Source: Heterobasidion occidentale
Taxonomy: Eukaryota > Basidiomycota > Agaricomycetes > Russulales > Bondarzewiaceae
Direction of reading: 5' to 3'
Length of the DNA: 64,000 nucleotides
Assembly: GCA_039111635.1 (NCBI GenBank)
Contig: JBCAQO010000002.1
Coordinates: 744,001 to 808,000, forward strand
Made by a program: the position numbers and the translations under genes. The notes under the pieces are model-generated. The model made no database searches and was not told the DNA's origin. It was given only the letters and a program-made list of their open reading frames with translations. Of this stretch, positions 47,775-58,458 are shown piece after piece; the first letter of the stretch is position 1, and each line of letters starts with the position of its first letter.

Positions 47775-47930
47775 TGCACCTTCTGAACTCAGAACTCTCC
47801 CCTACTGATCCATGTACCCCATTCGATCTCGAATACGATCTTTGCTGGTAAAGGGCTGATGTCATTTGGAGATTTAAAAACAAGCATCGCAGGTACAACA
47901 TTACTGTGACCGTAAGTGGCGCGTAGGAGA
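47775..47930. other. ABC transporter 3' flank, part of the duplicated block
   Basis: GAACTC...CTCCCCTACTGATCCATGTA recurs at 58144-58180 after the pseudogene copy. Confidence 0.6.
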
Positions 47931-48105
47931 TGCAAAGCCACCCTTACGGCACCTCGTGCCGGGATGATCGTGGTCAACGACCCTTAGCCGATTGCACACG
48001 CCGATCACGAGGTGCTGGGCCGAGAAGCGTGGCGAATGCTATGCTGTGTGGCGAATGTCGGTGGTCAACCGATGGCCCCAAAGCCACATTGGTGACCCCC
48101 AAGTC

Positions 48106-48112
48106 TATAAAA
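48106..48112 (+). promoter_or_regulatory. TATA box of repeat copy B
   Basis: TATAAAA follows CAAAGCCACATTGGTGACC by about ten bases and is followed by CT-rich sequence. The same arrangement is found in copy C and, diverged, in copy A. Confidence 0.55.
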
Positions 48113-49155
48113 GCCTCGCCGTTCTCTCCTCTTTCCCTTCACCACTCTCTCTTCCTCCCCACCACCACCATTACCCTCGTCCTCTCTCATGCGCTTCGGT
48201 ACTTACTATCGTCTCCTAGCTCTCCCTCATCTGTACAGGTACATCTTATTCACGTTGTTCGCCATTACATTCACCATTGAACCTCGACGCGCTCTAGGTT
48301 AATAGGCACGATCGCCTCAAGCACGACGTCAAGCTCATAGGTACGCGTTTTTGACCACTGTTCGTATATCATTGATGCTCAACGACGCATTCGCAGGCAC
48401 GATCGCCTTCAAGCACGACAACAAGTTCACTGGCTGCGTTGTATCTTCTGGCGACACTACTCTGGGATCTGTGGCTTTGGTCTTTGGCATTGGGCTCTAT
48501 CGTTCTCTGGAGGTGGCTTCGACGTCTGGTTGCTGGTTTGTCTCTCGATCATGTCTGGGTTCTGTCTTGCTTGTCTTGCTCGTCCTCTTGCTCGTCTTCT
48601 CACTGGTGGTTATCGTGTCTGGTTATCGTTTGCTGCGCTTGATGTCCTTCGCTGTGGTTTGCTCGCTCTTCGCTGTGTTCTCTGCTTGCTCTGTGTTCTC
48701 TTCTTGCTCTATGTTCTCTGCTCGCTCTGTGTTTCCGTCTCTCTCTGCTCTCTCCTTGATCTGGCTTGCTCGCTCTGTCTTACTTGCTCCTCGCTGTCCT
48801 CTTCGTCCTCGCTCTGTGTTCTCTCTCCTGGCTGTGTATTTTTTCTGCTCGCTCTGGCTTGCCTGCTCTGTTTTACTTGATCCTCGCTGTCTCCTTCTCT
48901 CACTGTGGCTTTGCTCTTGGTTTCTGGCTTCTCATCTCAATCTTTGCTTGTTTATCTCAGTCTTGTTTCCTTGCTCGTCTATCTTCTCTGGCCTTTCTTC
49001 ATACTCGGCGGCCCTGGTCTATCTCGGCGACATTCTCAGTCTCTCTCGTGTCTCTCGCTTTCTTGTTTGACAATGTAAGTGCACCTAACCATTCTATCGC
49101 TTAGGTCCCGCACCGCGACACACGCCTACTTCGAGCTGCAAGAGATCAGGTGGCC

Positions 49156-49171
49156 AGTTAGGGGGCGTCAG
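49156..49171 (+). repeat. Short hairpin GGGGGC-GTCA-GCCCCC in copy B
   Basis: A perfect 6-base stem with a four-base loop, right before a GGTGAG donor-like site. It is repeated in copy C. Confidence 0.7.
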
Positions 49172-49724
49172 CCCCCGGTGAGTCCTTCATTCCTCTTTTC
49201 GCTGTCGCAAATATTGAGTCGCCCACACGTCTTACATTTCTAGGTACGTCTCTATCCCGCTGTTCATTTCTTTCGTCCTCACTTCACATTTCAAGTGCCA
49301 CACCAAGTCCTCCGCCCACTCGAAACCCAATGCTATATCCTTTGGCACGATCGCCTTCAAGCACGACCTCCAATTCACCGAGCGGAACAACCAACGATCT
49401 TCTGGTGACATCGACCTTAGGCATCTTGGCGACCTTCTCTGGTGTCTATAGCTTTGTCCTCTGTCTTATGCTGAATCGCTGGCCCACGGTGTTCTGGTGT
49501 TCTATGCCTGCGTATTGGGTCTATCTCGCTTACATTGTCTGAGCCTCTTTGCTCTGTGTTGCTCGCTTGCTCGTCTCGCTCTGCTTTCTTCTCTCCATGC
49601 TTCCTCTCTCCTCTCTGTGTTTTCTGTGGCACTGGTCTATCTGGGCGACTTCCTCAGTATCTCCTTCAAGGCATACATGGAAAGCTTCACGTCTTCAGGT
49701 CATGACGCCAACTTCAATTGCACA

Positions 49725-49752
49725 GGACGACCCTGCAAGAGATGGGGTCGTC
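49725..49752 (+). repeat. Conserved hairpin of repeat family (copy B)
   Basis: Perfect stem GACGACCC / GGGTCGTC with loop TGCAAGAGATG, identical to two modules of copy A although the copies lie in opposite orientation and are otherwise diverged. Confidence 0.75.
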
Positions 49753-50320
49753 AATGAGCGAGTATAAATCGTCCGTGAGTTTGATGATCCGATTCCATTT
49801 CTACAGATACTAATTGAGCCCAATGTCTTCTATCGTTTCCAGGTTCGGCGTCAATATTACTTTTGCTAGCTCTGGCGACATCGCTCTGATGTCTTGGTTT
49901 TATCTTGTGGCTCTCGCCGTACTGATCTTGGTCGGCCTGCGTCCTTGTTCTAGGTTGCTTCTCTTGCACTTCTCGCCTTCTGGCTTGTCGCTTTAATCTC
50001 GCACTGATCTGATGGTTCCTCTGCTTTCGTCTATTTTCGCTTGTTCTCGTCTCGGCTCTTGTCTTTCAAACCCTCTTACTTGTCCTCTCGCTCTGCTGGA
50101 TTTTCATACCCTCCTGGCTGTTCTTCTGGCTCCGCTTGTCTTTTGCGTCTCGCTTTCTGTGCCTCATCCCGGTCTCTTTAGCCCTTTACTTGTGGGGACG
50201 AACCTGCAAGAGATGTGATCGTCAACGTGGGGGTCGGCACCTCCTGCGAGTTATCCCTTCTGCATACCGTTCTCGCAGCTGCTGACTGCCCCCCACATCT
50301 TCCTTTAGCGACATCCGGGC

Positions 50321-50626
50321 ATTGAACCGCCACTGAATAAATATACGATATTGACATCGGAGCGCAGAGATGTGCTCGTACACAATGAGTATAATATCTC
50401 AATTGAATCATTGTTGGATGAATAATCCCCCACGAACATTGTGGCTTTCTTTCGCTGGAATAGAAGCCAACGTTCATATCAATTTTGTTGCTGGCACCGA
50501 ATCTTGCCCATATGCTTGTAAATTCTTCTCGTGCGACATAAACAACATCAGTGCAGCCGATTCACATAAGTACGCAGTAGCATACCATAACTTACAAGAC
50601 GATACCGGATCTTCACCTCTTCATTT
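50321..50626. other. Spacer between repeat copy B and the F-box gene
   Basis: AT-richer sequence with no gene. It holds the 3' flank of the F-box gene. Confidence 0.5.
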
Positions 50627-52258
50627 TCAGAGACAACTGACGATGGGCACGATGGTTCTCAGCTCATCAACCCACGTGTCCGGCAGGTCTGATTTGATGA
50701 TCTCGACCTTTTGAATCGGAGACCGCGATGTACTGCGCTGTTGGAGCACACTGGTCAGGAGATCTAGAGTGGACGTGTGTGAGAGTTGCAAGTCACGTAA
50801 ATGTATGGATTCAAGGCTGGGGAAAAGAAGGTGCTCGCCAAACGAGTTGACTGTAGTCTGCTCGGCCGCTGTAGTATCCGTGTCTGTGTCCATGGCTACG
50901 CAAAATAGTGGTAGAGTGGATTCAGAAAGGGAGATGTGCTTCAGACCCCGAGCACGTTCAATTGCGCTACGAAACATCGCCAGGTCCCAAGGGAGGTCTG
51001 CAGCCAAGGAAAGAAGAACAGTCTCTGGGGTGAGCAAGGCTTCTAAGATGTCACGATCGAACAGCGGTTGTCGAGATTCCCATTCGAGTGTCAAAGAAAA
51101 TGGCGCCGGGGCTGTTTTGGAAGAGTCATGAGAGTGATAAGGATTACAATGCAGCCAGCCACTGAAATGAATCCACCGCGAGGCTTTACGGCGATGCATT
51201 CGAATGGTACGAAGAGGAGGTGCAAGTCCTGTTTTCCCGCTTTGTCTCTCGAGAACTGGAAGAAGCGAGCGCGTGAAAACCCCCTCATTGCAGTGACAAC
51301 AGAGAGTCATTGTAGCAAGGGGTGGAAATTCCACGATTTCGAGGAATGCCATACAACGCGACCAGGCTCCACTCAAATTCAAGCTCGAAAGGTGTGAGAG
51401 GGCGACTGTCTTTTGTGGTCGACTAGATGATGGAGCATGAAGGGGAGGGAGGGTTTCCGAAATGGTAAGTGTCTCGAGATAAGGCATGTTGGACAATGCG
51501 TCGAAAAAATTGTCGTATGATGGGTATCTAGACTTCACAACTCCATGCACCTTGAGACTAATCAGATTATGAAAGACTGGGGAGGACCAAGGAATCGCCA
51601 ACCCGTCAAAAGAAGCAGTGCGCAAGAGAGGGGCATGGTTAGAAAACAAGTTGTCCGAGAGTTTCATAATCAAGTCATATCTATTCCCTACTGACAGCTC
51701 AATATGTTCCATCATCGGCGCAGGAGCGTCAATGGGCTGCAAGTCCCGAACTGGGGTTACGAGGCCAGATAGAATGACCGCCCTCGCGCGAGGCCAATGG
51801 GGCGAGATCAAGCGGACAGAGCTTTCAAAATGGTAGCTTTCGAAAATAAGAGATGCCTGTTTTGCACGCGTAGACATTTCCGAGACCCATGCTTTGCCGA
51901 GGTCAAGTTGGATCCTTGTCCACAGTTGCGGGTGTTCCAGAGCGACTTCTCTCCAGTAACTGCAAACATGTGAGACCTTGATCCATCCCAGGTCGTGTCT
52001 GTGCGGAAAATCGACTTCCACCGAGAAGGAGAAGATACGTGCTAGAATCCCCGATGGTAGGCGACAAATGGGGGTTGTGTGATTGCGCCGCGCATTAATG
52101 GTACATATCGCGATGCGCAGATATGCTACTTCAGCATCAAAGGCCTTGAGAACATCCGAGTCACCTGCGGGTACACCGGAGCTGAGATGGGAGAGCGAAG
52201 TAAGTCTAGATTGCAGGGGAGGACTCCAGTAGTCGTCTGCACTGTGTGAGACGGTCAA
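50627..52258 (-). CDS. F-box protein with leucine-rich-repeat-like C-terminus
   Basis: Agaricomycete F-box proteins of this kind are thought to be substrate receptors of SCF ubiquitin ligases. The N-terminal part has DVLKAFDAEVAYLRIAICTI, then the F-box itself: CRLPSGILARIFSFSVEVDF and WIKVSHVCSYWREVALEHPQ followed by LWTRI. About 400 residues of irregular Leu-rich repeats follow (PLLRTASFDGLAIP, NMPYLETLTISETLPP, LSHLSSLNLSGAWSR, LESIHLRDLQLSHTS), ending VDELRTIVPIVSCL at 50627. The start is unclear: no in-frame ATG precedes the F-box in this reading, and a short upstream exon near 52300-52393 is likely. The last about 170 bases of the gene occur again, decayed, at 61.8-61.97 kb. Confidence 0.82.
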   Translation of the reverse strand: MTVSHSADDYWSPPLQSRLTSLSHLSSGVPAGDSDVLKAFDAEVAYLRIAICTINARRNHTTPICRLPSGILARIFSFSVEVDFPHRHDLGWIKVSHVCSYWREVALEHPQLWTRIQLDLGKAWVSEMSTRAKQASLIFESYHFESSVRLISPHWPRARAVILSGLVTPVRDLQPIDAPAPMMEHIELSVGNRYDLIMKLSDNLFSNHAPLLRTASFDGLAIPWSSPVFHNLISLKVHGVVKSRYPSYDNFFDALSNMPYLETLTISETLPPLHAPSSSRPQKTVALSHLSSLNLSGAWSRCMAFLEIVEFPPLATMTLCCHCNEGVFTRSLLPVLERQSGKTGLAPPLRTIRMHRRKASRWIHFSGWLHCNPYHSHDSSKTAPAPFSLTLEWESRQPLFDRDILEALLTPETVLLSLAADLPWDLAMFRSAIERARGLKHISLSESTLPLFCVAMDTDTDTTAAEQTTVNSFGEHLLFPSLESIHLRDLQLSHTSTLDLLTSVLQQRSTSRSPIQKVEIIKSDLPDTWVDELRTIVPIVSCL

Positions 52259-52393
52259 ACCACCATCGCGATAGTCCAAGATACAGCAGATCAGGATACT
52301 CACCTGGTCTCGAGAGCGACCTTCGTCACATTGTAAGGCTTCACTTGCGCTCCAGAACAAAGAGATAGCTCAAGAGTCTGATTCAATGGCATG

Positions 52394-54453
52394 TGGGTGT
52401 GGACTGCCTGTGAAGACGCGTGAGACTATAACCACGTGACCTTGCCGTGCAAAGTAAGGCGGCACTTAACGGCAGCTGCATCCAATCCGATCAAGCGCCA
52501 CTCCAATGGCGCCATCTTCAACTTGTCCACCCACACCCATCTCAAGAGCAGCAATAAATATCTTCTCACTGCTGTAAACTGTATATCTCTCAGTTATGAC
52601 GTCAACATCCTCTCGTATACATACTCCCATAAAATGCTCTTCGAGATGCTTTGTCGATTCCAGCCAATCACTCGCGAAACTGCCACCGCTGTCACTGCAC
52701 GACAATATGAATCGTTCCTCCCTAAGCGTCTTGCTTGCCTTTCTGTGATATGATGTCTTTTATGAGCCTAGGGCTTTATAATCTGTATCTCAGAACTTGC
52801 GGTCGCTAATATTAGCAGAAATCCATCGAGCCAGCTGTGGCATACGGCATTACAGCCATCGGGAGTGTGCAATCGACATGGTGTTCAGTGGTTATGATGT
52901 TGGACGCTCTGAGCGGATACTATATTCGCCCCACCCTTGTCTATCAATATGTATTTCAGAAACATTTGCCGAACGGAGATATCCATAACACATAACTACA
53001 GAGAATAGCAGGAGCCGCGCGCCCATTCGTAGCAAGCAGTGGGACATCGGGAAACCCATGACATCTGGAGAGTCCGTTGAAAAAGTCCCAAAATGTACTG
53101 ACGTACTGCCTTGATGGAGAGGAGACGACGAGATTGGATGAAAGGGAGAAAGCAACATTCTGATCGTACGATGCCCTCTCGTCGGCGGAACGTACTGCAG
53201 CATGCAGATCTATCCCCAGCATCTGACCGCGCTTATCGATGAGGCGATGGCGTTGAGCATGACATACAGACCCTCTTCTCATGAACAATGGCTCGAGCCC
53301 ACATCCATGGTCTCATGAATCCTCCCTCGACACGAATAATAGTCGGAAGATCGCACTCCCTGCCCACTCCTACTCGAGGAAGCCTCTGGATATGTACGCG
53401 CCGAGAAACACAATTCGAGTCGGGTCCGAACACACTAGATGTTAGCTGTATCTGTTCTACCTTTGGATTCCCACGACGCTGCTTACAGCGAGGGTGCAGG
53501 CCCTAGACTGCTGGCCAAATTAGTCATCCCGCTTGTGCGTTGATCACTGAGCGCCCCCACCTTCGCATCGAGGTTATCGAGGTCGCACTCTGACGTGAGT
53601 AGACCCTTAATCCTCGGTCATCCGTCGTGACACCTCAGCCAGCCTGCACTCGCCGATACGCAGAATCCTGAGCGAGCTGAATGGGCCCGTTATGCTACAA
53701 TGATCCTCCACTCCCAAAAAAGCGATGGAATAAACATGGCACAAGACTGTGCCTTGCTACCCCTGCGTGTTGTGGGAAGACACCAGAAGCGGCTAGAAGT
53801 TTCGATTCCAGAACACGAGCGAGCTGAATTATGCCGTTTGCAATGGAACCATCCTTGAAATCGAGCACCCTGATGCGCCTACAACCTATCAACAAACGGC
53901 GCATAATTTCAATTGCGGCAGCCCGTCCCAGATACAAGGCATGAGGCTGAAGAGCGTCCACTGTCAAAAGAAGCTGTGCAGAACAAGGGAATAAGCGGGT
54001 TGTTACGACATGTGTAACCCCGCTCCTCGCGTGGCTTTGCCACAGATGTTATCGACGTCAGATGAGCAACGATAACGACGGACGCACCCCAGAAGTCCGC
54101 CGGATGGTCACAGCCTGGACACGTTCTGTCTCACAGGATTGATGGAACGAGGCAGAGAAAATTGCCCGCCTGGCGCTGGGAGAGAGGACACGGCTGAAAG
54201 GAGAAATGATCATCAACCTGAGGGATGCGAACAATGAACCCACCTTGCGCTTGGGTCGGAGCCTAATTCCAGCAGGCGAAGGAAGGCATCACACCGATGT
54301 CGGAGGCGTTCCTTGGACTGATTCCTTGGGAAGGCGGTGGGTGCTTCTTCGATAATAAAATTAGAGAGCCGAAGAAAGTAAAAAGTCAACCGTTCACTGT
54401 ACCACTAGGTGTCACCCGCTTCTCCCCCACATCAGCGCCTGTAAGATACCAAC
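52394..54453. other. Intergenic region, 2 kb without a supported gene
   Basis: Several short frames on both strands (for example 53695-53967 minus, 52892-53288 minus) have no recognisable domain or splice structure. It separates the F-box gene from the zinc-finger gene. Confidence 0.5.
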
Positions 54454-55956
54454 ATGTCCTACTACTACGGCGACGACTCGTTTGAGGACGAGCTTTTCAG
54501 TGCGTTGTATATTTACATATCATGTCAGAACATCGCTATGTGTTAACGCGAGTCAACCCGCAGCACCTGGCGCAGGTCTGTCGTGCTCCCAACTCTATGT
54601 CGACGAGACACACGGTGAGAGCGGCCACGCAGACCAGTCGGTAAATCTGAAACTTAGCTTCAGACCTTCAACACGCCACTCATTGTTCTGTATTCTTAGG
54701 ACGAGAACACCTACCCTTCCGTACAGCTGTGGCCTCACGTCTACATCGCCCCCGGCGGATACTCAAGCCCCGACGCGCCACTACCACATCACTCGCTCCT
54801 TGGATCCTACCTGGAGGATCCAACCACCATCGCGCCACATGCGTCCGCCCAGGCCGCCTACTGGAACGACGACAACGAGTCGACGGGCGCATGGCCATTC
54901 CCGGTTCCAGTCACCGCCACTCGCACTTACACGGAGGCGGTCCAAAGCTACATCCCCACATCGTCCGTCTCAAATCTGATGGGTGCATTGGACCCTATCG
55001 AGGTCGGGGAGCACCCTTCAAGACACCGCACGGCGCCCTTCTCCTCGCTGCTAGGCGCCGTCCATCCGATCCAGGGTCCGTGGAACGAGATGGCACGGGA
55101 GATCGTGCAGGCGCCGCGCGACACCGTCCTTCGGGTGTTGGCAGAGGTGCCTCCGCAGATGCCCGTCGAGGAGGTCCCGGGGCCTGTCCAAGAGCTGCCG
55201 CCGTCACCGGAGACCACCGCGGAGCCGGTGCCGCAGGCGCACCATGTGGATATGGGGGAGGATCCGAGGCGAAAGAAGGCAAGGAATGGGAAGGGAAGCG
55301 AGGGGGAGAAGGAGGAGGGAAGCCAAGGAGGGAGCGGCGGGAAGGCGGGAAGGCGCATAGTCAGGAGGCCGCGCATGCCCCCGATCGAGGGGTGTGGGCT
55401 ATTTTCCGTGAGGCTGCCGAGCCACTATGCGGGGAGAGGGAGGGAGACGGCGGGGGCGCGAAGCCAGATCCCTGTGGTCCATCCACAGGTGAACGGCAGC
55501 GCCCTCGAAGAGACTGACAGTACATCGACGACGTCCACCCACAGGGTGGAAAACCCCACAGGTGAGCCAGTCCCCGAGGCTGTACCACAGTCCATTGGAG
55601 GGCCCTGGACAACGACACCTGGGGAGGAACAGAGAGGCGCGCGAAAGCGCAAGAGGGCTGACCCTCATGTCTGCGACGGCACCGACGGGTGCAGCAAGCG
55701 GCTGTCGTGCCCGTACGACATGCCCCGACACAAGGCAACTCTGCGCCACGGAGGAGTGCGCAAGTTTGCATGCGGCGACTGCCCAGCCCTTTTCGTGCGC
55801 CAAGATGAAATCCACCGCCACAAGCGGAAGCACTGCCCAAACAGGGGCAGGAAACATAACGGCAGGGGCGGTCCCTCGCAGGGCCCGAGACACGATGGTC
55901 CAGAGGGCGGCGGAGGGGGAATGGGGGGAATGGGGTATGGTCTGCTCAGCGGATAG
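54454..55956 (+). CDS. C2H2-type zinc-finger protein, putative transcription factor
   Basis: Three exons (54454-54499, 54564-54640, 54700-55956) join in frame to 459 residues, starting MSYYYGDDSFEDELF and continuing YVDETHGESGHADQS, DENTYPSVQLWPHVYIAPGG. The middle is Pro/Glu-rich and lacks known domains. Near the C-terminus a basic stretch (RKRKR) precedes two Cys/His clusters: HVCDGTDGCSKRLSCPYDMP then RH and H, and KFACGDCPALFVRQDEIHRH then KRKHC. These fit C2H2 fingers, the second ending in a HxxxxC variant. A Gly-rich tail follows. The likely role is DNA binding in the nucleus. Its targets and the family of the N-terminal part are unknown. It lies between the two copies of the duplicated block. 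Confidence 0.72.
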
Positions 55957-56939
55957 AGCTGAAGGTGCGCACCATTCGCTTTCATTTTCTCTTCGCTCGC
56001 TCTTTTGTTTCGCGCCGCACGCCATCGATGCCTTCGCCTTTCCTTTCCTTATCACCCTGGTCGTTCTTGCCATCATTTTGCGCTCGGATCGATGCGGATA
56101 GGAAGCTGACTCGCTGTTATTTTTGCAGGGATCTGTTCGTGGTCGACGTTGAGCAAGGCATGCACGACGGAAGCCCACGGTTATGTAACCAAGGGCAGAC
56201 GCTCTTCGTCTACGACGGGCCGACGGCACCTCAGATTCGAGAAGGTCACTTTTCATAAGGTTGATTCCATCTATCACAGAAATTTCTTGTACAAATCATT
56301 TTCTCCGGCTCTGTTTCCGAATAACTATTCCTTCTCATATTGTCCTTCGAACTCGAGCCTTGCTGGCACACGGCTGCTTGAACAATGAACTAGACTGGAT
56401 GGAGTAAAATTTTCCTTGATTTCTTGCTGATTTTATCCATTGCGGCTGACCGTCTGCTCTGACGAAACAAACGATTCCTGCCGCAGTGTCGAGCTTAGCA
56501 GGGCATTCGCGAGTGGCTGTAGAGGGCAAGGAGATCGATATGTCGGAGGGGCAGTGCGTCAAGCAGGAGCAGGAGCAAGTTGCACACAAGTCTGGACGAA
56601 TTGGCAGCGCCGACGAGAGACGACCAGTTCGAGACGACCGACGCGCTTCACCCGCGATGCCAGCCACGCCGCGCGACGAAAGTTTCTTGCTGGAATTCGG
56701 AAATGTAAAAAACCAGGTGGGTTTCGAAATATAGTCGGGAATCACAGGACACGCCAATACGCTCAAGGTGCAGTACCACCTGGCTTCACATACCACACGG
56801 CACCCAGGTCTGGCATTGAGGCTTATTCGCGTCTGCAGGAAAACGCGCTCATACAGCCAGGCATCCTCATAACCAGCACTTTTTCTGGCGCTTTTCCGAT
56901 TCAAGAGGCCCAGATCGCACGATGGGAGGGCGCAGAGAT
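55957..56939. other. Intergenic between the zinc-finger gene and the ABC pseudogene
   Basis: Short frames on both strands without recognisable content. The left boundary of the duplicated block lies near its end. Confidence 0.45.
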
Positions 56940-58135
56940 CGCGCGCAACATCTGTGACCGCCTTCCTCGAACGCGACCTCCACACCAGTCTCGTATCACA
57001 AGTGACAACATTGTGTCCTCCCCCCGAACCTCAGGGCCTTTCAGACTTTCCGCGCTGCCTTCGAATGTCTCTTCTGGAGAAAGGCAGGTGGTGCACGTGG
57101 AACAGCTCGCGCTGTCGTGTGTCAAGAACATCCAAAAAGGAGGACTTAGCACGAGCGGAGGCGACGGGAGGGGGATTCATGGTGTTCAAATGCGGAGGGT
57201 CGGCATTGGGTTGCAGCTCGTGGCCAATTCGGACGTACTGATGTCGGACGAGCCGGTGTCTGGTGAGCATCATTTTCAATCCTGTGGTAACCTCTGATTT
57301 TTTTGGCGGAGGTGAAGATCCTGTGCCTGCGTTCAAAGTAGCCAGTTTACTCGATGCAGTCGCACACGAGTGTGAGATACGATAGATCAGCCTAGGTTCG
57401 TCTCTCCTCAAATATCTCCTCTTTTGAGGTACCTCATGATCTAATTGTGGGTTGATCACGCCCCGTTCTCGGCTCTACCAAACAACTGACAAGATTCTGC
57501 TCCTGCCTGATAGATGTGCTCTAGCCGGCGCTCCCGGGCGCTTCCATCCAAGGCATTGACTGTTCTTCACGGTGTAGGGATCACCGATTGCATTCTCATT
57601 ATTGAGCGTATCGTACGGCATGGTGCAAATTCGTTCACTATCCTTCAGGGGAAGCCGAGTCCCTCAATTAAGGTATGTGGAAGCTTAGAATTTTGTGATA
57701 CTAGTACCAACAGATTGTTGTTTTTCGCCCATCAGCTCTGTGGATCATTCTTCAACGTGTTACCACTTCGTCATGCCCACAGCTATCGTGTCATCTGTGT
57801 AAAGACGCTTTCAGTCTTCAATTCACTGTGTCAAATGACGTACGCCGGCTTCTGAGTTGCAATAGCTCGTGTTTCAACGCGGTCAGCGATGGAATAATGA
57901 TCAAAAATATGCTGCAAGGCGTGCCGGTCGATGTATTTGCGAGTCTCATAATGTATTTGGTGCGTCGTTAGGCAATCACTTGTCAAAGAAGAATGATTTT
58001 GTTGACCCCCTGATAGCTGTTTGAATTTGGCAAAAATAATTACTATCGGGATGTACTTGTGCTATTCGCCTTCATCGCAGGATTCGGAGTGGGCGTGATA
58101 GGAAATGTTTAGTTCAAGGTGCGAGAGACGAAATG
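56940..58135 (+). pseudogene. Decayed second copy of the ADP1-like ABC transporter 3' half
   Basis: This region keeps scattered, frame-broken matches to the transporter at 44-47.8 kb. Near 56960 a CGCGACCTCCACACC block matches its CGTGACCTCCACATC. Near 57140-57270 there is GIHGVQMRRVGIGLQLVANS then DVLMSDEPVSG, against its signature and Walker B. Near 57830 QMTYAGF appears, and near 57895 GIMIKNMLQGVPVDVFASLI, against GLMIKDTLQGVPVDVSASLI. The Walker A segment and most of the membrane domain are gone, and stops are frequent. The end, GGAGTGGGCGTGATAGGAA, runs into the same 3' flank and modular repeat as the intact copy. It is therefore part of a direct segmental duplication. Confidence 0.85.
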
Positions 58136-58451
58136 ATGCACCTTCTGAACTCGAGAACGCTCCCCTACTGATCCATGTATTCCATCCGATCTCACATAAA
58201 TCTTTACTGGCAAAGGGCTGATGTCGTTTAGAGATTTTTAGAAGCAAGCATCGCAGGTACAACATTACTGTGACCATGAATGGCGCGTAGGAGACGCAAA
58301 GCCACCCTTACGGCACCTCGTGCCGATATGATCGTGGTCAACGACCCTTAGCCGATCGCACACGCCGATCACGAGGTGGCTGGGCCGAGAAGCGTGGCGA
58401 ATGTCGGTGGTCAACCGATGGCCCCAAAGCCACATTGGTGACCCCCAAGTC

Positions 58452-58458
58452 TATAAAA
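58452..58458 (+). promoter_or_regulatory. TATA box of repeat copy C
   Basis: TATAAAA in the same context as in copy B. Confidence 0.5.

Larger units (their letters stand above)
47931..50320 (+). repeat. Modular repeat element, copy B
   Basis: A 2.4 kb plus-strand copy of the family also seen at 7.4-10.6 kb (reverse) and 58.3-60.5 kb. It opens with a conserved upstream block (GATCGTGGTCAACGACCC) and a TATA box. Modules then follow: GGCACGATCGCCTCAAGC near 48305, GGCACGATCGCCTTCAAGC near 48397 and near 49348. A long CT-rich body reads as a Leu/Ser/Cys-rich peptide in some frames. Intron-like segments include GTAAGTGCACCTAACC...CTTAG near 49075-49105. Hairpin modules lie near 49136, 49725 and 50192, and the end carries TTCTGCATACCGTTCTCGCAG, shared with copy C. 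The reading frame is not kept between modules, since CCTCAAG and CCTTCAAG differ by one base, so selection on a protein looks unlikely. Function unknown. Confidence 0.6.

Noticed and set aside
53695..53967. 90-codon minus-strand frame in the 52.4-54.4 kb spacer
   Set aside because: No domain and no supporting exon structure.
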